A DNA stretch of 64,000 bases from CAJBVG01 sp943371425 (GTDB lineage: Bacteria; Bacteroidota; Bacteroidia; Sphingobacteriales; Sphingobacteriaceae), in contig CALRUR010000007.1 of assembly GCA_943371425.1 (NCBI GenBank), forward strand, positions 62,001-126,000, written 5' to 3'. Below the pieces are notes generated by a model. That model worked only from the letters and a program-made list of their open reading frames with translations, searched no databases and was not told the DNA's origin. This document shows positions 17,636 to 26,192 of this stretch, piece by piece. Each line of letters begins with the position of its first letter. Positions within the stretch are counted from its first letter, which is position 1. Made by a program: the position numbers and the translations under genes.

Positions 17636-18562
17636 ATGGAAAAATCTTCTAAAATATATGTTGCTGGGCATCGTGGGATGGTAGGTTCGGCAATATATCG
17701 TAAACTTATAAATGAAGGGTACAACAATATTGTAACAAGCAGTTCAAGCGAATTAGATCTTCGAAACCAAGATGCTGTAATACGATTTTTTGAAAAGGAG
17801 AAACCCGAATACGTTTTTTTGGCTGCAGCAAGAGTGGGAGGAATAATTGCAAACGATACATTTCGAGCTGATTTTTTATATGATAATTTACAAATTCAGA
17901 ATAACGTAATTTATAATTCATATAAATTTGGTGTAAAAAAACTATTGTTTTTGGGCTCGAGCTGCATTTATCCAAAGCTTGCGCCACAACCTTTAAAAGA
18001 AGAGTATTTATTAACTGGCACGCTAGAACCAACTAACGAACCATATGCAATTGCAAAAATTGCTGGGATTAAAATGTGTGAGGCTTATAGAGCTCAATAT
18101 GGTTGCAATTTCATTTCAGTAATGCCTACTAATTTATATGGGATTAATGATAATTATCACCCTCAACATTCACATGTTTTACCCGCACTAATTCGTCGTT
18201 TCCATGAAGCTAAAATAAATAATTTAGAATCTGTAGAAATATGGGGTACTGGTACACCCTTACGTGAATTTTTATTTTCTGACGACTTAGCAGATGCTTG
18301 TTTTTATTTAATGCAAAATTATAATGAATCAGAATTTATAAATGTAGGTTCTGGTCACGATCTTAGTATAAAAGAACTAGCCATACTAGTAAAGAAAATT
18401 ATTGGCTACAATGGAGAAATTAAATTTAACACTACTAAACCCGATGGAACTCCTAGGAAATTAATGGATGTAAGTAAACTACATTCTCTAGGCTGGAAAC
18501 ATAAAGTAGAATTAGAAGAAGGTATTGTGTTGGCTTATGAAGACTTCTTAAATAAATTATGA
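17636..18562 (+). CDS. fcl: GDP-L-fucose synthase
   Basis: This extended-SDR enzyme epimerises and reduces GDP-4-keto-6-deoxymannose to GDP-L-fucose for surface glycans. The 308-residue protein shows the NADP-binding VAGHRGMVGSAI near the N terminus, the SSCIYP segment with the catalytic Ser, and the YAIAKIAG Tyr-x3-Lys pair. The LREFLFSDDLADA segment is also typical. No gmd or glycosyltransferase is adjacent, so the glycan is unknown. Its stop codon lies inside the left arm of a long heptad-repeat hairpin. Confidence 0.95.
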   Translation: MEKSSKIYVAGHRGMVGSAIYRKLINEGYNNIVTSSSSELDLRNQDAVIRFFEKEKPEYVFLAAARVGGIIANDTFRADFLYDNLQIQNNVIYNSYKFGVKKLLFLGSSCIYPKLAPQPLKEEYLLTGTLEPTNEPYAIAKIAGIKMCEAYRAQYGCNFISVMPTNLYGINDNYHPQHSHVLPALIRRFHEAKINNLESVEIWGTGTPLREFLFSDDLADACFYLMQNYNESEFINVGSGHDLSIKELAILVKKIIGYNGEIKFNTTKPDGTPRKLMDVSKLHSLGWKHKVELEEGIVLAYEDFLNKL

Positions 18563-18612
18563 ATTATGAATTTTGAATTAAAACCCTAATTCAAAATTCA
18601 TAATTCATAATT
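18555..18612. repeat. Heptad-periodic inverted repeat filling a convergent junction
   Basis: A 26-bp perfect stem (18555-18580 with 18587-18612) has a 6-nt loop. Each arm is built of 7-bp units: AATTATG, AATTATG, AATTTTG, AATTAAA on the left, and TTCAAAA, TTCATAA, TTCATAA on the right. It begins inside the last codons of the fucose synthase gene and ends 6 bp before the stop codon of the facing gene. It can serve as a bidirectional terminator, and its unit structure matches three other arrays in the window. Confidence 0.85.
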
Positions 18613-18618
18613 CACCTT

Positions 18619-19137
18619 TTAGAATTTGTACGCTACACCAATAGTCGCAGTACCTAATCCGTAACCTAATTCTGCGAAAGCACCAATGTTATCTGTAATA
18701 TAATAACGAGCACCAGCAAAACCACCAAAGATTACACCACCAGCAGTAATATTGTTGAATGGAGGTCCTGGATCTGGTTCGAATCCTACACTAGCAGCAT
18801 TGTAACCTAATAAAGCACCAACATAAGGATCTAATTTATCAACTCCTAAATCGAAGTGATAACCAGCACGTGCACCAACTAAAATGTAAGTGTAGTTTAC
18901 TTTAAAAAATCCTAGGTCTTCATTTGTAGTAGAAAAACCTACGAAACCACCTAAAGAAATTTTTTCTTTGAAGCCATAATCAACGCTTGCAGAAATAGGA
19001 AGACCTAAGCCACCACCTAAGCCAATGCCTACATTAGCCACTAACGAACCTTGTTCGTATTCTTGTGCTTGGGTTTTTTGTGCACTAAATGCGATTGTTA
19101 CAATCGTAAATAGAGAGAGTAATAATACTTTTTTCAT
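18619..19137 (-). CDS. Small outer-membrane beta-barrel protein
   Basis: I start at the ATG at 19137 because the signal peptide (MKKVLLLSLFTIVTIAFSA...QAQ) begins there; the longer ORF adds an unlikely Cys-rich leader. The mature ~150 residues alternate polar and hydrophobic positions with many glycines, and the last residues (GLGTATIGVAYKF) end in the C-terminal Phe typical of barrel proteins. It resembles the 8-strand porin-like or OmpX-like family; ligand and role are unknown. Upstream lie a near-consensus -7 box and a quasi-palindromic operator-like motif also found before the lipoprotein gene at 43304. Confidence 0.8.
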   Translation of the reverse strand: MKKVLLLSLFTIVTIAFSAQKTQAQEYEQGSLVANVGIGLGGGLGLPISASVDYGFKEKISLGGFVGFSTTNEDLGFFKVNYTYILVGARAGYHFDLGVDKLDPYVGALLGYNAASVGFEPDPGPPFNNITAGGVIFGGFAGARYYITDNIGAFAELGYGLGTATIGVAYKF

Positions 19138-19160
19138 AATTTGTTTTTGGTTTGTTGATA

Positions 19161-19168
19161 CAATATTA
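19161..19168 (-). promoter_or_regulatory. -7 promoter box of the small barrel gene
   Basis: Minus-strand TAATATTG matches TAnnTTTG at 7 of 8 positions, 23 bp before the ATG at 19137. Confidence 0.4.
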
Positions 19169-19193
19169 CAGCATCTCACAAACCAAAAACATC

Positions 19194-19207
19194 CCCTCAA
19201 TTGGGTA
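19194..19207 (-). promoter_or_regulatory. Operator-like motif, copy 1
   Basis: Minus-strand TACCCAATTGAGGG is quasi-palindromic (CCC-AATT-GAGGG) and lies 57-70 bp before the start at 19137, just upstream of the predicted promoter. A 13/14 copy occurs at 43784-43797 at nearly the same distance from another exported-protein gene. Confidence 0.5.
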
Positions 19208-19231
19208 AATTTATATACCCACTAGCACGTA

Positions 19232-20005
19232 CTAGAAATTTGCTTTTCTTTTTTCTACAAAAGCAGTAGTACCTTCTTTAAAATCTGCAGTACCAAAACA
19301 TTTACCAAATTCTTCAATCTCTACTTCGTAACCATTTACTCCATCTACAAAGCCAGCATTTACAGAACGTATTGCATGACTAATAGCAGTGGTTGATTTT
19401 GTATGAATTTTAGCTATAATTTCTTCACATTTCGAAATTAAATTTTCTAAAGTAGTAACATGGTTTACTAAACCAATTCGGTGTGCCTCTTGTGCGTTCA
19501 CCATATCAGCGGTCATAATCATTTCCATGGCTCTACCTTTACCCACTAATTGCGCTAAACGTTGCGTACCTCCGTAACCTGGTATAACTCCTAAACCTAC
19601 TTCTGGTAGTCCCATTTTAGCATTTTCACTTGCTACTCTTATGTGGCAACTCATTGCAAGTTCTAATCCACCTCCTAATGCAAATCCGTTAACCGCAGCA
19701 ATAACGGGTTTTGGTGAATTTTCAATTAAATTAAATACACTTTCGTGCCCAATTGCACTTAATCTTTTCCCTTCTTCTACACTAAAGTTTGCGAACTCTG
19801 CAATATCAGCCCCAGCTACAAAAGCTTTCTCTCCATCGCCAGTTAATAAAATAGTACGAACTTCTTCATCAGCAAAACTTGCTGTAAATGCATGGTTTAG
19901 TTCTTCTAAAGTTTGTTTGTTTAAAGCGTTTAATTTACTTGCTCTGTTTATGGTAATATATTGCGTACCATTTTTTTTCTCTGTTAAGATGTTTTCGTAT
20001 GTCAT
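19232..20005 (-). CDS. Enoyl-CoA hydratase/isomerase family protein
   Basis: The 257-residue crotonase-fold protein has the CoA/oxyanion-hole segments KAFVAGADIAEF and AAVNGFALGGGLELAMSCHIR, followed by GLPEVGLGVIPGYGGTQRL. Both glutamates needed for hydratase chemistry appear to be present: one in GGGLELAM and one in GLPEVGLG. It would hydrate 2-enoyl-CoA in fatty-acid or short-chain acyl-CoA metabolism. It is the last gene of a minus-strand run that starts at gltX and includes a B12-binding protein. It overlaps the preceding gene at the stop/start codons. Confidence 0.93.
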   Translation of the reverse strand: MTYENILTEKKNGTQYITINRASKLNALNKQTLEELNHAFTASFADEEVRTILLTGDGEKAFVAGADIAEFANFSVEEGKRLSAIGHESVFNLIENSPKPVIAAVNGFALGGGLELAMSCHIRVASENAKMGLPEVGLGVIPGYGGTQRLAQLVGKGRAMEMIMTADMVNAQEAHRIGLVNHVTTLENLISKCEEIIAKIHTKSTTAISHAIRSVNAGFVDGVNGYEVEIEEFGKCFGTADFKEGTTAFVEKRKANF

Positions 20006-20526
20006 TATTCAAAAATTAATTTTTCTAAACTTAAAGTATTTTCTGGGTAGGTTTTTCTTAAAGAGATGGATGATAAAATACAAATTGCAGGCACTCTATT
20101 CCCATCATTAATAATAAACACTTGTGTATCGCCTATTATCCACAAGTATCCTGTTGATTGATTTTCTTTATCTAATGCTTCGTGCTTTTTTTCTTTTACA
20201 ATTGGCGATCCATGTTCATTAGTAATGGCTGATATTACCGCCGCTAAATCTTGGTGATTAATGTCGAACTGTATTTCAGCAAGTTTTTCTTTATAAAAAC
20301 GAACATTGCAAAATATGTATTTGTATTTTTTTAAAAATAAAGAATCGGTATTTACTAAATCGCAATTCATAAAATCTTTACCAGATAATTTTGAATTACA
20401 ATTTGCAACCATGGTGGTTTTAGCATGTAATTGCCCCCATTTAAATTGCCCATAACCAGATTTGCTAACCTGTGCAGTTAATAAAAGTGGCGCAAAAAGC
20501 AAGAAGAATGCAAAAATGATTTTCAT
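20005..20526 (-). CDS. Exported protein of unknown function
   Basis: I take the ATG at 20526 as start, since the signal peptide (MKIIFAFFLLFAPLLLTAQ) begins there. The mature ~155 residues are unfamiliar. They start GYGQFKWGQ and contain four cysteines (NCNSK, NCDLV, CNVRF and a later CILSS) and a region that could form a small mixed alpha/beta fold. I recognise no family. The start codon lies inside the end of the B12-binding gene and its stop overlaps the enoyl-CoA hydratase start, so it is clearly in the operon, but the neighbours do not explain it. Confidence 0.7.
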   Translation of the reverse strand: MKIIFAFFLLFAPLLLTAQVSKSGYGQFKWGQLHAKTTMVANCNSKLSGKDFMNCDLVNTDSLFLKKYKYIFCNVRFYKEKLAEIQFDINHQDLAAVISAITNEHGSPIVKEKKHEALDKENQSTGYLWIIGDTQVFIINDGNRVPAICILSSISLRKTYPENTLSLEKLIFE

Positions 20527-20527
20527 A

Positions 20528-20935
20528 TTAGAAAGCACGGTGTTGCTCTACCCAAGAACTTATGTATTGAACAATTTCGGTAGTTGGTGTTCCAGGAGGA
20601 AATAATTTACCAACCCCCTTTTCATTTAAATCATGCATATCATCTTCCGGAATAATTCCTCCTCCTGTTAATAATACATCATTTAAATTTTTCTCTTTCA
20701 TTAACTTAATAATTTTAGGGAAAACGGTATTGTGTGCTCCACTCAATATGCTCACTCCAATGGCATCTACATCCTCTTGTAAGGCTGTGTTCACAATCAT
20801 TTCGGGAGTTTGCCTTAAGCCCGTATAAATTACTTCCATACCTGCATCACGCAGTGTTGTAGCAATTATTTTAGCCCCTCTATCGTGCCCATCTAATCCG
20901 CATTTTGCAACTAATACTCTTATTGGTCTGTTCAT
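20528..20935 (-). CDS. Stand-alone cobalamin-binding protein (methylmalonyl-CoA mutase C-terminal-like)
   Basis: The 135-residue protein is a complete B12-binding Rossmann domain in base-off/His-on form: KCGLDGHDRG (Asp15-x-His17-x-x-Gly20), GVSILSGAH, and the VLLTGGGIIPEDD loop. It is closest in look to the C-terminal domain of methylmalonyl-CoA or isobutyryl-CoA mutase large subunits, and to separately encoded small subunits of such mutases. No catalytic mutase domain is adjacent, so its partner must lie elsewhere. It sits in the gltX to enoyl-CoA hydratase operon, which suggests acyl-CoA metabolism. Confidence 0.9.
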   Translation of the reverse strand: MNRPIRVLVAKCGLDGHDRGAKIIATTLRDAGMEVIYTGLRQTPEMIVNTALQEDVDAIGVSILSGAHNTVFPKIIKLMKEKNLNDVLLTGGGIIPEDDMHDLNEKGVGKLFPPGTPTTEIVQYISSWVEQHRAF

Positions 20936-21478
20936 TTATTCTAATACTTGAATAAGTTTTATAGAGAATCGATTATTTTTTTTGATGTACTTCAAAAGGT
21001 TATCCTCGTTCATTTTTACACTAAAAGTGCCTTTAGAAAGTTCGGATTTATTGCTTACTAATTTCACCTCTTCAAAATATTTATTTAGAATCCTCTCATC
21101 ACGCTTAGTACTCTTTTTTGTAGGATTAATAATTGGAACCAACAATAGTCCTTTTCTATACTTTTTTATTTCAAAACCAATCCAATTCGATTCGTTTTTC
21201 ATAAAATAAAAATTACGTGAAGAGTAGGTAGAAAAAACATTTTCAGCATCCAATACTTTTAATGTTTTAATACCAGACTCAATTGTGCTATAAGAATTTT
21301 TTGAAACAATTATAGTGTCGGTATCCGACTTGTTATTACTCTCATGAATATACAGGTAAGTGCCTTGTAATTCTTGAGGGAAAGCCGATTGTTTTTCACC
21401 AGGGTAGCGATCGAATTTCAACGATTGGCAGCCCGTAGCTACTACAATTATTAACAGTATTAATAATTTAATTTTCAT
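20936..21478 (-). CDS. Putative lipoprotein, unknown function
   Basis: The 180-residue protein begins MKIKLLILLIIVVATGCQS, a signal peptide with a lipobox (ATGC), so it is probably a membrane-anchored lipoprotein. The rest (FDRYPGEKQSAFPQELQGTY and onwards) is beta-rich and Lys-rich with no family I recognise. It shares a base with the gltX stop codon and is followed without a gap by the B12-binding gene, so it is co-transcribed with both. Confidence 0.72.
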   Translation of the reverse strand: MKIKLLILLIIVVATGCQSLKFDRYPGEKQSAFPQELQGTYLYIHESNNKSDTDTIIVSKNSYSTIESGIKTLKVLDAENVFSTYSSRNFYFMKNESNWIGFEIKKYRKGLLLVPIINPTKKSTKRDERILNKYFEEVKLVSNKSELSKGTFSVKMNEDNLLKYIKKNNRFSIKLIQVLE

Positions 21479-23016
21479 TATTTTGTTTCGTTGAAATGTT
21501 TAATTGCTCTCTCTAATCGAGCAACCACTTTTTCTTTTCCAATTAATGCTATCATTTCGAATATTGCTGGTCCTGCTGCAACACCAGAGATGGCTACTCT
21601 AAAAATCTGCATTACCGAACCTGCTGAAATTCCTGTTTGCTCTGCAATTTCTTTGAATTTATTTTCAATAGAGGTGTGCGAGAAATCTTCTAATGTATTT
21701 AACGCATTTGTTAAATTCATCATAAAGTTTGGAACATTATCTTTCCATTTTTTCTTTATAACTTCTGCATCAAATTCTGTTGGTTCCTCAAAAAAGTAAA
21801 ATGCAAGCGACCAAAACTCTGTAATAAATTGTGCCTTCTCTTTAATTAATGCACAAACATTTTCTATGTAATCTATATCAGCATTAATCCCTTTTGAAAT
21901 AAGCTCTTTGTTAAATATTACTGCTAACTCTGCATTGTCTCTAGCTCGTAAATATTGTTGGTTGAACCACTTCGTTTTATTAGCATCAAATTTTGCACCA
22001 GATTTAGAAATTCTATCCACAGAAAAAGCTTCAATTAATTCTGTCATGCTAAATATTTCCTGATTAGTACCTGGGTTCCAACCTAGCAATGCCAACATGT
22101 TTATAAATGCTTCTGGGAAGTACCCTTTCTCTCTGTATCCAGAACTTATTTCGCCCGAAAATGGATCTTTCCACTCTAATGGAAATACCGGGAAGCCCAA
22201 TCGATCGCCATCTCGTTTACTTAGTTTACCATTTCCATCTGGTTTTAACAATAAAGGTAAATGAGCAAACTGTGGCATTACTTCTTCCCATCCTAAATAT
22301 CTATATAGTAACACATGTAAAGGTGCAGATGGTAACCACTCTTCGCCTCTAATAACATGTGTAATCTTCATCAAATAATCATCTACCACATTCGCTAAAT
22401 GGTAAGTTGGCATTCCATCCGATTTAAATAATACTTTATCGTCCATTTGCGAACTGTGTACCAACACATTTCCACGAATCATATCCGTTACACGAATTTC
22501 TTCTTTACGAGGAATTTTTATACGTACTACATAAGCATCGCCGGCTGCTAATCTTCTCTCCACTTCATCATGCGGCAAGCTCAAAGAGTTTTTCATACTC
22601 TCGCGAGTAATGTAATTGTATTGTGGCGAAGCAACATTACTTGCTTTTAATCGCTCACGCATTTCATCTAATTCTTCGGTAGTATCAAAAGCATAGTATG
22701 CATGCCCAGCTTCAATTAGCTGCATAGCATATTGGCGATACATTTCTTTTCTTTCTGATTGGCGGTAAGGAGCATGCGGACCACCCACATGTACGCCTTC
22801 ATCAAATTTCATTCCGCACCATTCTAGTGCTTCAATAATGTATTGTTCGGCTCCAGGCACAAACCTAGTTTGGTCGGTATCTTCAATTCTTAATAAAAAA
22901 TCGCCACCATTTTTTTTTGCAAATAAGTAATTATAGAGAGCTGTTCTCACTCCACCCATGTGTAAAGGGCCCGTTGGGCTAGGGGCAAATCTTACGCGTA
23001 CTTTTCTTTCTTCCAT
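21478..23016 (-). CDS. gltX: Glutamyl-tRNA synthetase
   Basis: GltX charges tRNA-Glu in the cytoplasm. The 512-residue class I synthetase has the HIGH-type motif as HMGG in FAPSPTGPLHMGGVRTALYNYL, the LLRIEDTDQTR segment, and the KMSKS-type motif as KLSKRDGD. The C-terminal anticodon-binding region is complete. It is the first gene of a five-gene minus-strand run. A perfect TATATTTG box lies 7 bp before the ATG, which would give a very short leader. Confidence 0.97.
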   Translation of the reverse strand: MEERKVRVRFAPSPTGPLHMGGVRTALYNYLFAKKNGGDFLLRIEDTDQTRFVPGAEQYIIEALEWCGMKFDEGVHVGGPHAPYRQSERKEMYRQYAMQLIEAGHAYYAFDTTEELDEMRERLKASNVASPQYNYITRESMKNSLSLPHDEVERRLAAGDAYVVRIKIPRKEEIRVTDMIRGNVLVHSSQMDDKVLFKSDGMPTYHLANVVDDYLMKITHVIRGEEWLPSAPLHVLLYRYLGWEEVMPQFAHLPLLLKPDGNGKLSKRDGDRLGFPVFPLEWKDPFSGEISSGYREKGYFPEAFINMLALLGWNPGTNQEIFSMTELIEAFSVDRISKSGAKFDANKTKWFNQQYLRARDNAELAVIFNKELISKGINADIDYIENVCALIKEKAQFITEFWSLAFYFFEEPTEFDAEVIKKKWKDNVPNFMMNLTNALNTLEDFSHTSIENKFKEIAEQTGISAGSVMQIFRVAISGVAAGPAIFEMIALIGKEKVVARLERAIKHFNETK

Positions 23017-23023
23017 AGCATCG

Positions 23024-23031
23024 CAAATATA
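23024..23031 (-). promoter_or_regulatory. -7 promoter box of the gltX operon, close to the start codon
   Basis: Minus-strand TATATTTG is a perfect consensus box ending 7 bp before the gltX ATG at 23016, implying an almost leaderless mRNA. Confidence 0.5.
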
Positions 23032-23083
23032 GGATTTTAAGCTAAATATCGTGGAAATGCGTTTTTTTCGTAATTTAACCTTG

Positions 23084-24271
23084 ATGAATATTACAGAATC
23101 GAAAAAACGTTGGAAAATTGGGCTGTTGAGCTTTGCCGGAATTATTGGATTATCTTCTTTAGTTTACACCAATATTTTAGTTAAAAAGCTCCAAAATCAG
23201 GAAAAAGAAAAGATTGAACTTCGATTAGAAGCCACCAAACAATTAGTAAAAGCAACAGATACCACTGATAGTCAATTTATTGTTTTCTTGTTCGACTATA
23301 TCATCAATAAAAATAATACGGCCCTCATTATTGCAGATTCTAACGATGTAATTTTACAAACTCGAGGGCTCGACTCTACCAAAACCCTAAATATTGAGAT
23401 TGAACCCGACAAAAAACTCGATCCTGATTATTTTGCCGGTCAATTAGAAGAGATGAAATCTCAACATGAACCGATTGTTTACGAAGTTTTTCCGGGCGAA
23501 AAACAATATATTTATTACAAAGATTCATCCATTTTAACCCAACTTAAAGTTTATCCGTATTTGCAATTAACCATAATTGCGATTTTTTTAATTGCATCCT
23601 ACCTTGCCTTTAGTTCCAGCAGAAAGGCAGAGCAAAATAGAGTTTGGGTGGGAATGGCCAAAGAAACCGCACATCAATTAGGTACTCCTATCTCCTCTTT
23701 ACTTGCATGGATGGATTATTTAAAAGAAAAATATGCCGACCAAGATCAAAGCTCCTTTAATGAAATGGAGCATGATATACAACGACTAGAATTGGTTGCC
23801 GACCGTTTTTCGAAAATTGGTTCGATGCCGCAATTAAAACCAGAGAATGTATTAGAAGTAGTTACACATGGCATCGAATACATACAAAAAAGAAGTCCAG
23901 CACGTATTGTATACGAAGTAAATGGAGATGCATCTATTGAAGCGAAATTAAACCCTTCTTTATTTGATTGGGTAATAGAAAACTTATGTAAAAATGCGGC
24001 GAATGCAATTGGTACCGAAGGTAAAATCAGCATCTTTATTCGCAAGCATAAGAAAAAAGTGTACATAGATATTTCTGATACCGGCGTTGGAATTCCGAAA
24101 TCTAAATTTGAAACAGTTTTTGAACCTGGATATACTACACGTAAGCGGGGCTGGGGTTTGGGACTTTCATTAGTGAAAAGAATTATAGAAAACTATCATT
24201 ATGGTCAGATTTTTGTGAAAGAATCTACACTGGGTAAAGGCACTACATTTAGAATTGTATTAAATGCATAA
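23084..24271 (+). CDS. Membrane-bound sensor histidine kinase
   Basis: I prefer the ATG at 23084 over 23051, since it gives a short basic N terminus before the first membrane helix (IGLLSFAGIIGLSSLVY). A ~120-residue periplasmic sensing region and a second helix (LTIIAIFLIASYLAF) follow. The kinase core has the phospho-acceptor His197 in AKETAHQLGTPISSLLAW, the N-box NLCKNAANAI, DTGVGIP, and RGWGLGLSLVKRI. The H-box with HQLGTP is a common Bacteroidota variant. No response regulator is adjacent. Its end overlaps the M1 peptidase gene by 8 bp, so the two are co-transcribed. Confidence 0.9.
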   Translation: MNITESKKRWKIGLLSFAGIIGLSSLVYTNILVKKLQNQEKEKIELRLEATKQLVKATDTTDSQFIVFLFDYIINKNNTALIIADSNDVILQTRGLDSTKTLNIEIEPDKKLDPDYFAGQLEEMKSQHEPIVYEVFPGEKQYIYYKDSSILTQLKVYPYLQLTIIAIFLIASYLAFSSSRKAEQNRVWVGMAKETAHQLGTPISSLLAWMDYLKEKYADQDQSSFNEMEHDIQRLELVADRFSKIGSMPQLKPENVLEVVTHGIEYIQKRSPARIVYEVNGDASIEAKLNPSLFDWVIENLCKNAANAIGTEGKISIFIRKHKKKVYIDISDTGVGIPKSKFETVFEPGYTTRKRGWGLGLSLVKRIIENYHYGQIFVKESTLGKGTTFRIVLNA

Positions 24272-26183
24272 GTATATTTTCTTTTTCTTTATGTTGATTT
24301 TTCAGGATTCCGTTTTTGCACAAAATAATGCAAAAGAAATTCAAGAATTTGAATTACATAAAGCTCTATCTAATAATAAAAGTAAACAAGCCAGAATATC
24401 GAACATCAATTTACACTATGTAGATTTTTATTGGGAAGCCAACCCTGAAATAAATTTCATTAAAGGAAAAATAACTTATCATTTTATTGCATCAGAAAAT
24501 TTAAATTCTATTGTATTTGATTTTGCTGCTAACATGCAAATAGATTCTGCAATTTATAAAAATGAATTTTGTGTTGTAGGAAGAAGTGGTGATGAAATTA
24601 GAATCAACTTACCATCCATTATTAACGAGGGTCAATTAGATTCAATAGTAATCTATTATCAAGGCGAACCCAAACAAACAGGCTTTGGTGCATTTAGCGT
24701 TTCTAATCATGCCTCTGGTCCTGTATTATGGACACTTTCCGAACCGTATGGCGACAGAGAATGGTGGCCATGCCAATCTAATTTATCTGATAAAATTGAT
24801 AGTATTAATATACATGTAAAAACTCCTAAACCTTATATTGTTGGCAGTAATGGTTTGTTAATTAAAACAGATTCTATTGACACGTCGTACATCTATCATT
24901 GGAAACACCGATACCCAATAGCAAGTTATTTAATTGCCATTGCCATTTCTAATTATTCAATTTTAGACGATACTTTGCAATTACAAAACGGTGCAATGCA
25001 ATTTTTAAATTATGTTTACCCGCATCAAGTAGAATTGTCGAAAAAACAATTACATGAAACCAAAGAAATTATTCATTTGTTTGAAAATCTATTTGGCGAG
25101 TACCCATTTTATAAAGAGAAATACGGGCACGCACAATGTAATATTGGTGGAGGCATGGAACACCAAACCATGAGTTTTATGGGTAATTTTAACAAAGGAC
25201 TTATTGCTCATGAACTGGGCCATCAATGGTTTGGAGATAAAATTACTTGTGCAAGTTGGAAAGAAATTTGGCTGAACGAAGGTTTCGCCACTTATTTAGC
25301 AGGGCTTATACACGACTTCGGCAAGAACGATACACTGTGGGAGGTTTTCAAACTGCAATCAATTACAGAAGCATTACAAGCTAAAACTGGCTCCGTTTAT
25401 GTTGATGATACAAGTAATGTAAGCAGAATTTTCGATTACAGATTAAGCTATGTTAAAGCCTCTTTAATTTTACATATGTTGAGGTGGAAACTCGGCGACG
25501 ATTTATTTTTTGCTGCCTGTAAAAATTATTTAAATGATGATGAACTGAGTTATTCGTTTTCAAATACTGATAAATTTAAAAATCATTTTGAACAAATAGC
25601 AAGTATGAACCTCGATGAGTTTTTTGCCGATTGGTTATATGGTGAAGGCTACCCTATGTATGAAATACAATGGGAACAAAAAAAGGATTTTACTTTGCAT
25701 GTAAACATTAAACAACAAAGTACACACTCTAGTGTAAACTTCTTCGAGATGCCTGTACCTATTAAGTTTAAAAACAATTATGTAGATACAACACTTGTGT
25801 TTAACAATGTAAATAACAATCAAGATTTTGTAATTCCTTTATCTTTTAAAGTAACCAGCGCGAGTACAGATCCACAAAGATGGTTGCTTGCAGAATACAA
25901 AATCAGCAATAGAACTGAGTTTGAAAATTTTGATAAACTATTAATAGATACTTATCCTAATCCTACAAACGGGTTAATTAATATCAACCTAAATAAAAAA
26001 ATAATAATTAATTCTGTTGAGGTATTTACCAGTTTAGGGGAACCAGTATATAAATCAACTTACTATATAGACCCCACTAATTTTATACAATTAGATTTAA
26101 GAGATTTTGAAAATGGGTTTTATACTTTAATAATTAATGAAGAGAACAGAAGTTCGACTTTGAAATTAATTATTATGAAATAA
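24264..26183 (+). CDS. M1-family metallopeptidase with T9SS sorting domain
   Basis: A signal peptide (ending SVFAQ) is followed by an M1 aminopeptidase core: the substrate-binding GGMEH (GxMEN-like), zinc ligands in HELGHQWFGD (His316, Glu317, His320) and NEGFATYL with the third ligand Glu339. The last ~75 residues form a type A T9SS C-terminal sorting domain (TYPNPTNGLININL ... GFYTLIINEENRSSTLKLIIMK). It is therefore a secreted or surface-attached zinc aminopeptidase, probably for peptide scavenging, exported by the system whose PorU and PorV are encoded at 0.7-6 kb. It overlaps the upstream kinase gene. Confidence 0.92.
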   Translation: MHKYIFFFFMLIFQDSVFAQNNAKEIQEFELHKALSNNKSKQARISNINLHYVDFYWEANPEINFIKGKITYHFIASENLNSIVFDFAANMQIDSAIYKNEFCVVGRSGDEIRINLPSIINEGQLDSIVIYYQGEPKQTGFGAFSVSNHASGPVLWTLSEPYGDREWWPCQSNLSDKIDSINIHVKTPKPYIVGSNGLLIKTDSIDTSYIYHWKHRYPIASYLIAIAISNYSILDDTLQLQNGAMQFLNYVYPHQVELSKKQLHETKEIIHLFENLFGEYPFYKEKYGHAQCNIGGGMEHQTMSFMGNFNKGLIAHELGHQWFGDKITCASWKEIWLNEGFATYLAGLIHDFGKNDTLWEVFKLQSITEALQAKTGSVYVDDTSNVSRIFDYRLSYVKASLILHMLRWKLGDDLFFAACKNYLNDDELSYSFSNTDKFKNHFEQIASMNLDEFFADWLYGEGYPMYEIQWEQKKDFTLHVNIKQQSTHSSVNFFEMPVPIKFKNNYVDTTLVFNNVNNNQDFVIPLSFKVTSASTDPQRWLLAEYKISNRTEFENFDKLLIDTYPNPTNGLININLNKKIIINSVEVFTSLGEPVYKSTYYIDPTNFIQLDLRDFENGFYTLIINEENRSSTLKLIIMK

Positions 26184-26192
26184 AAATATGCT

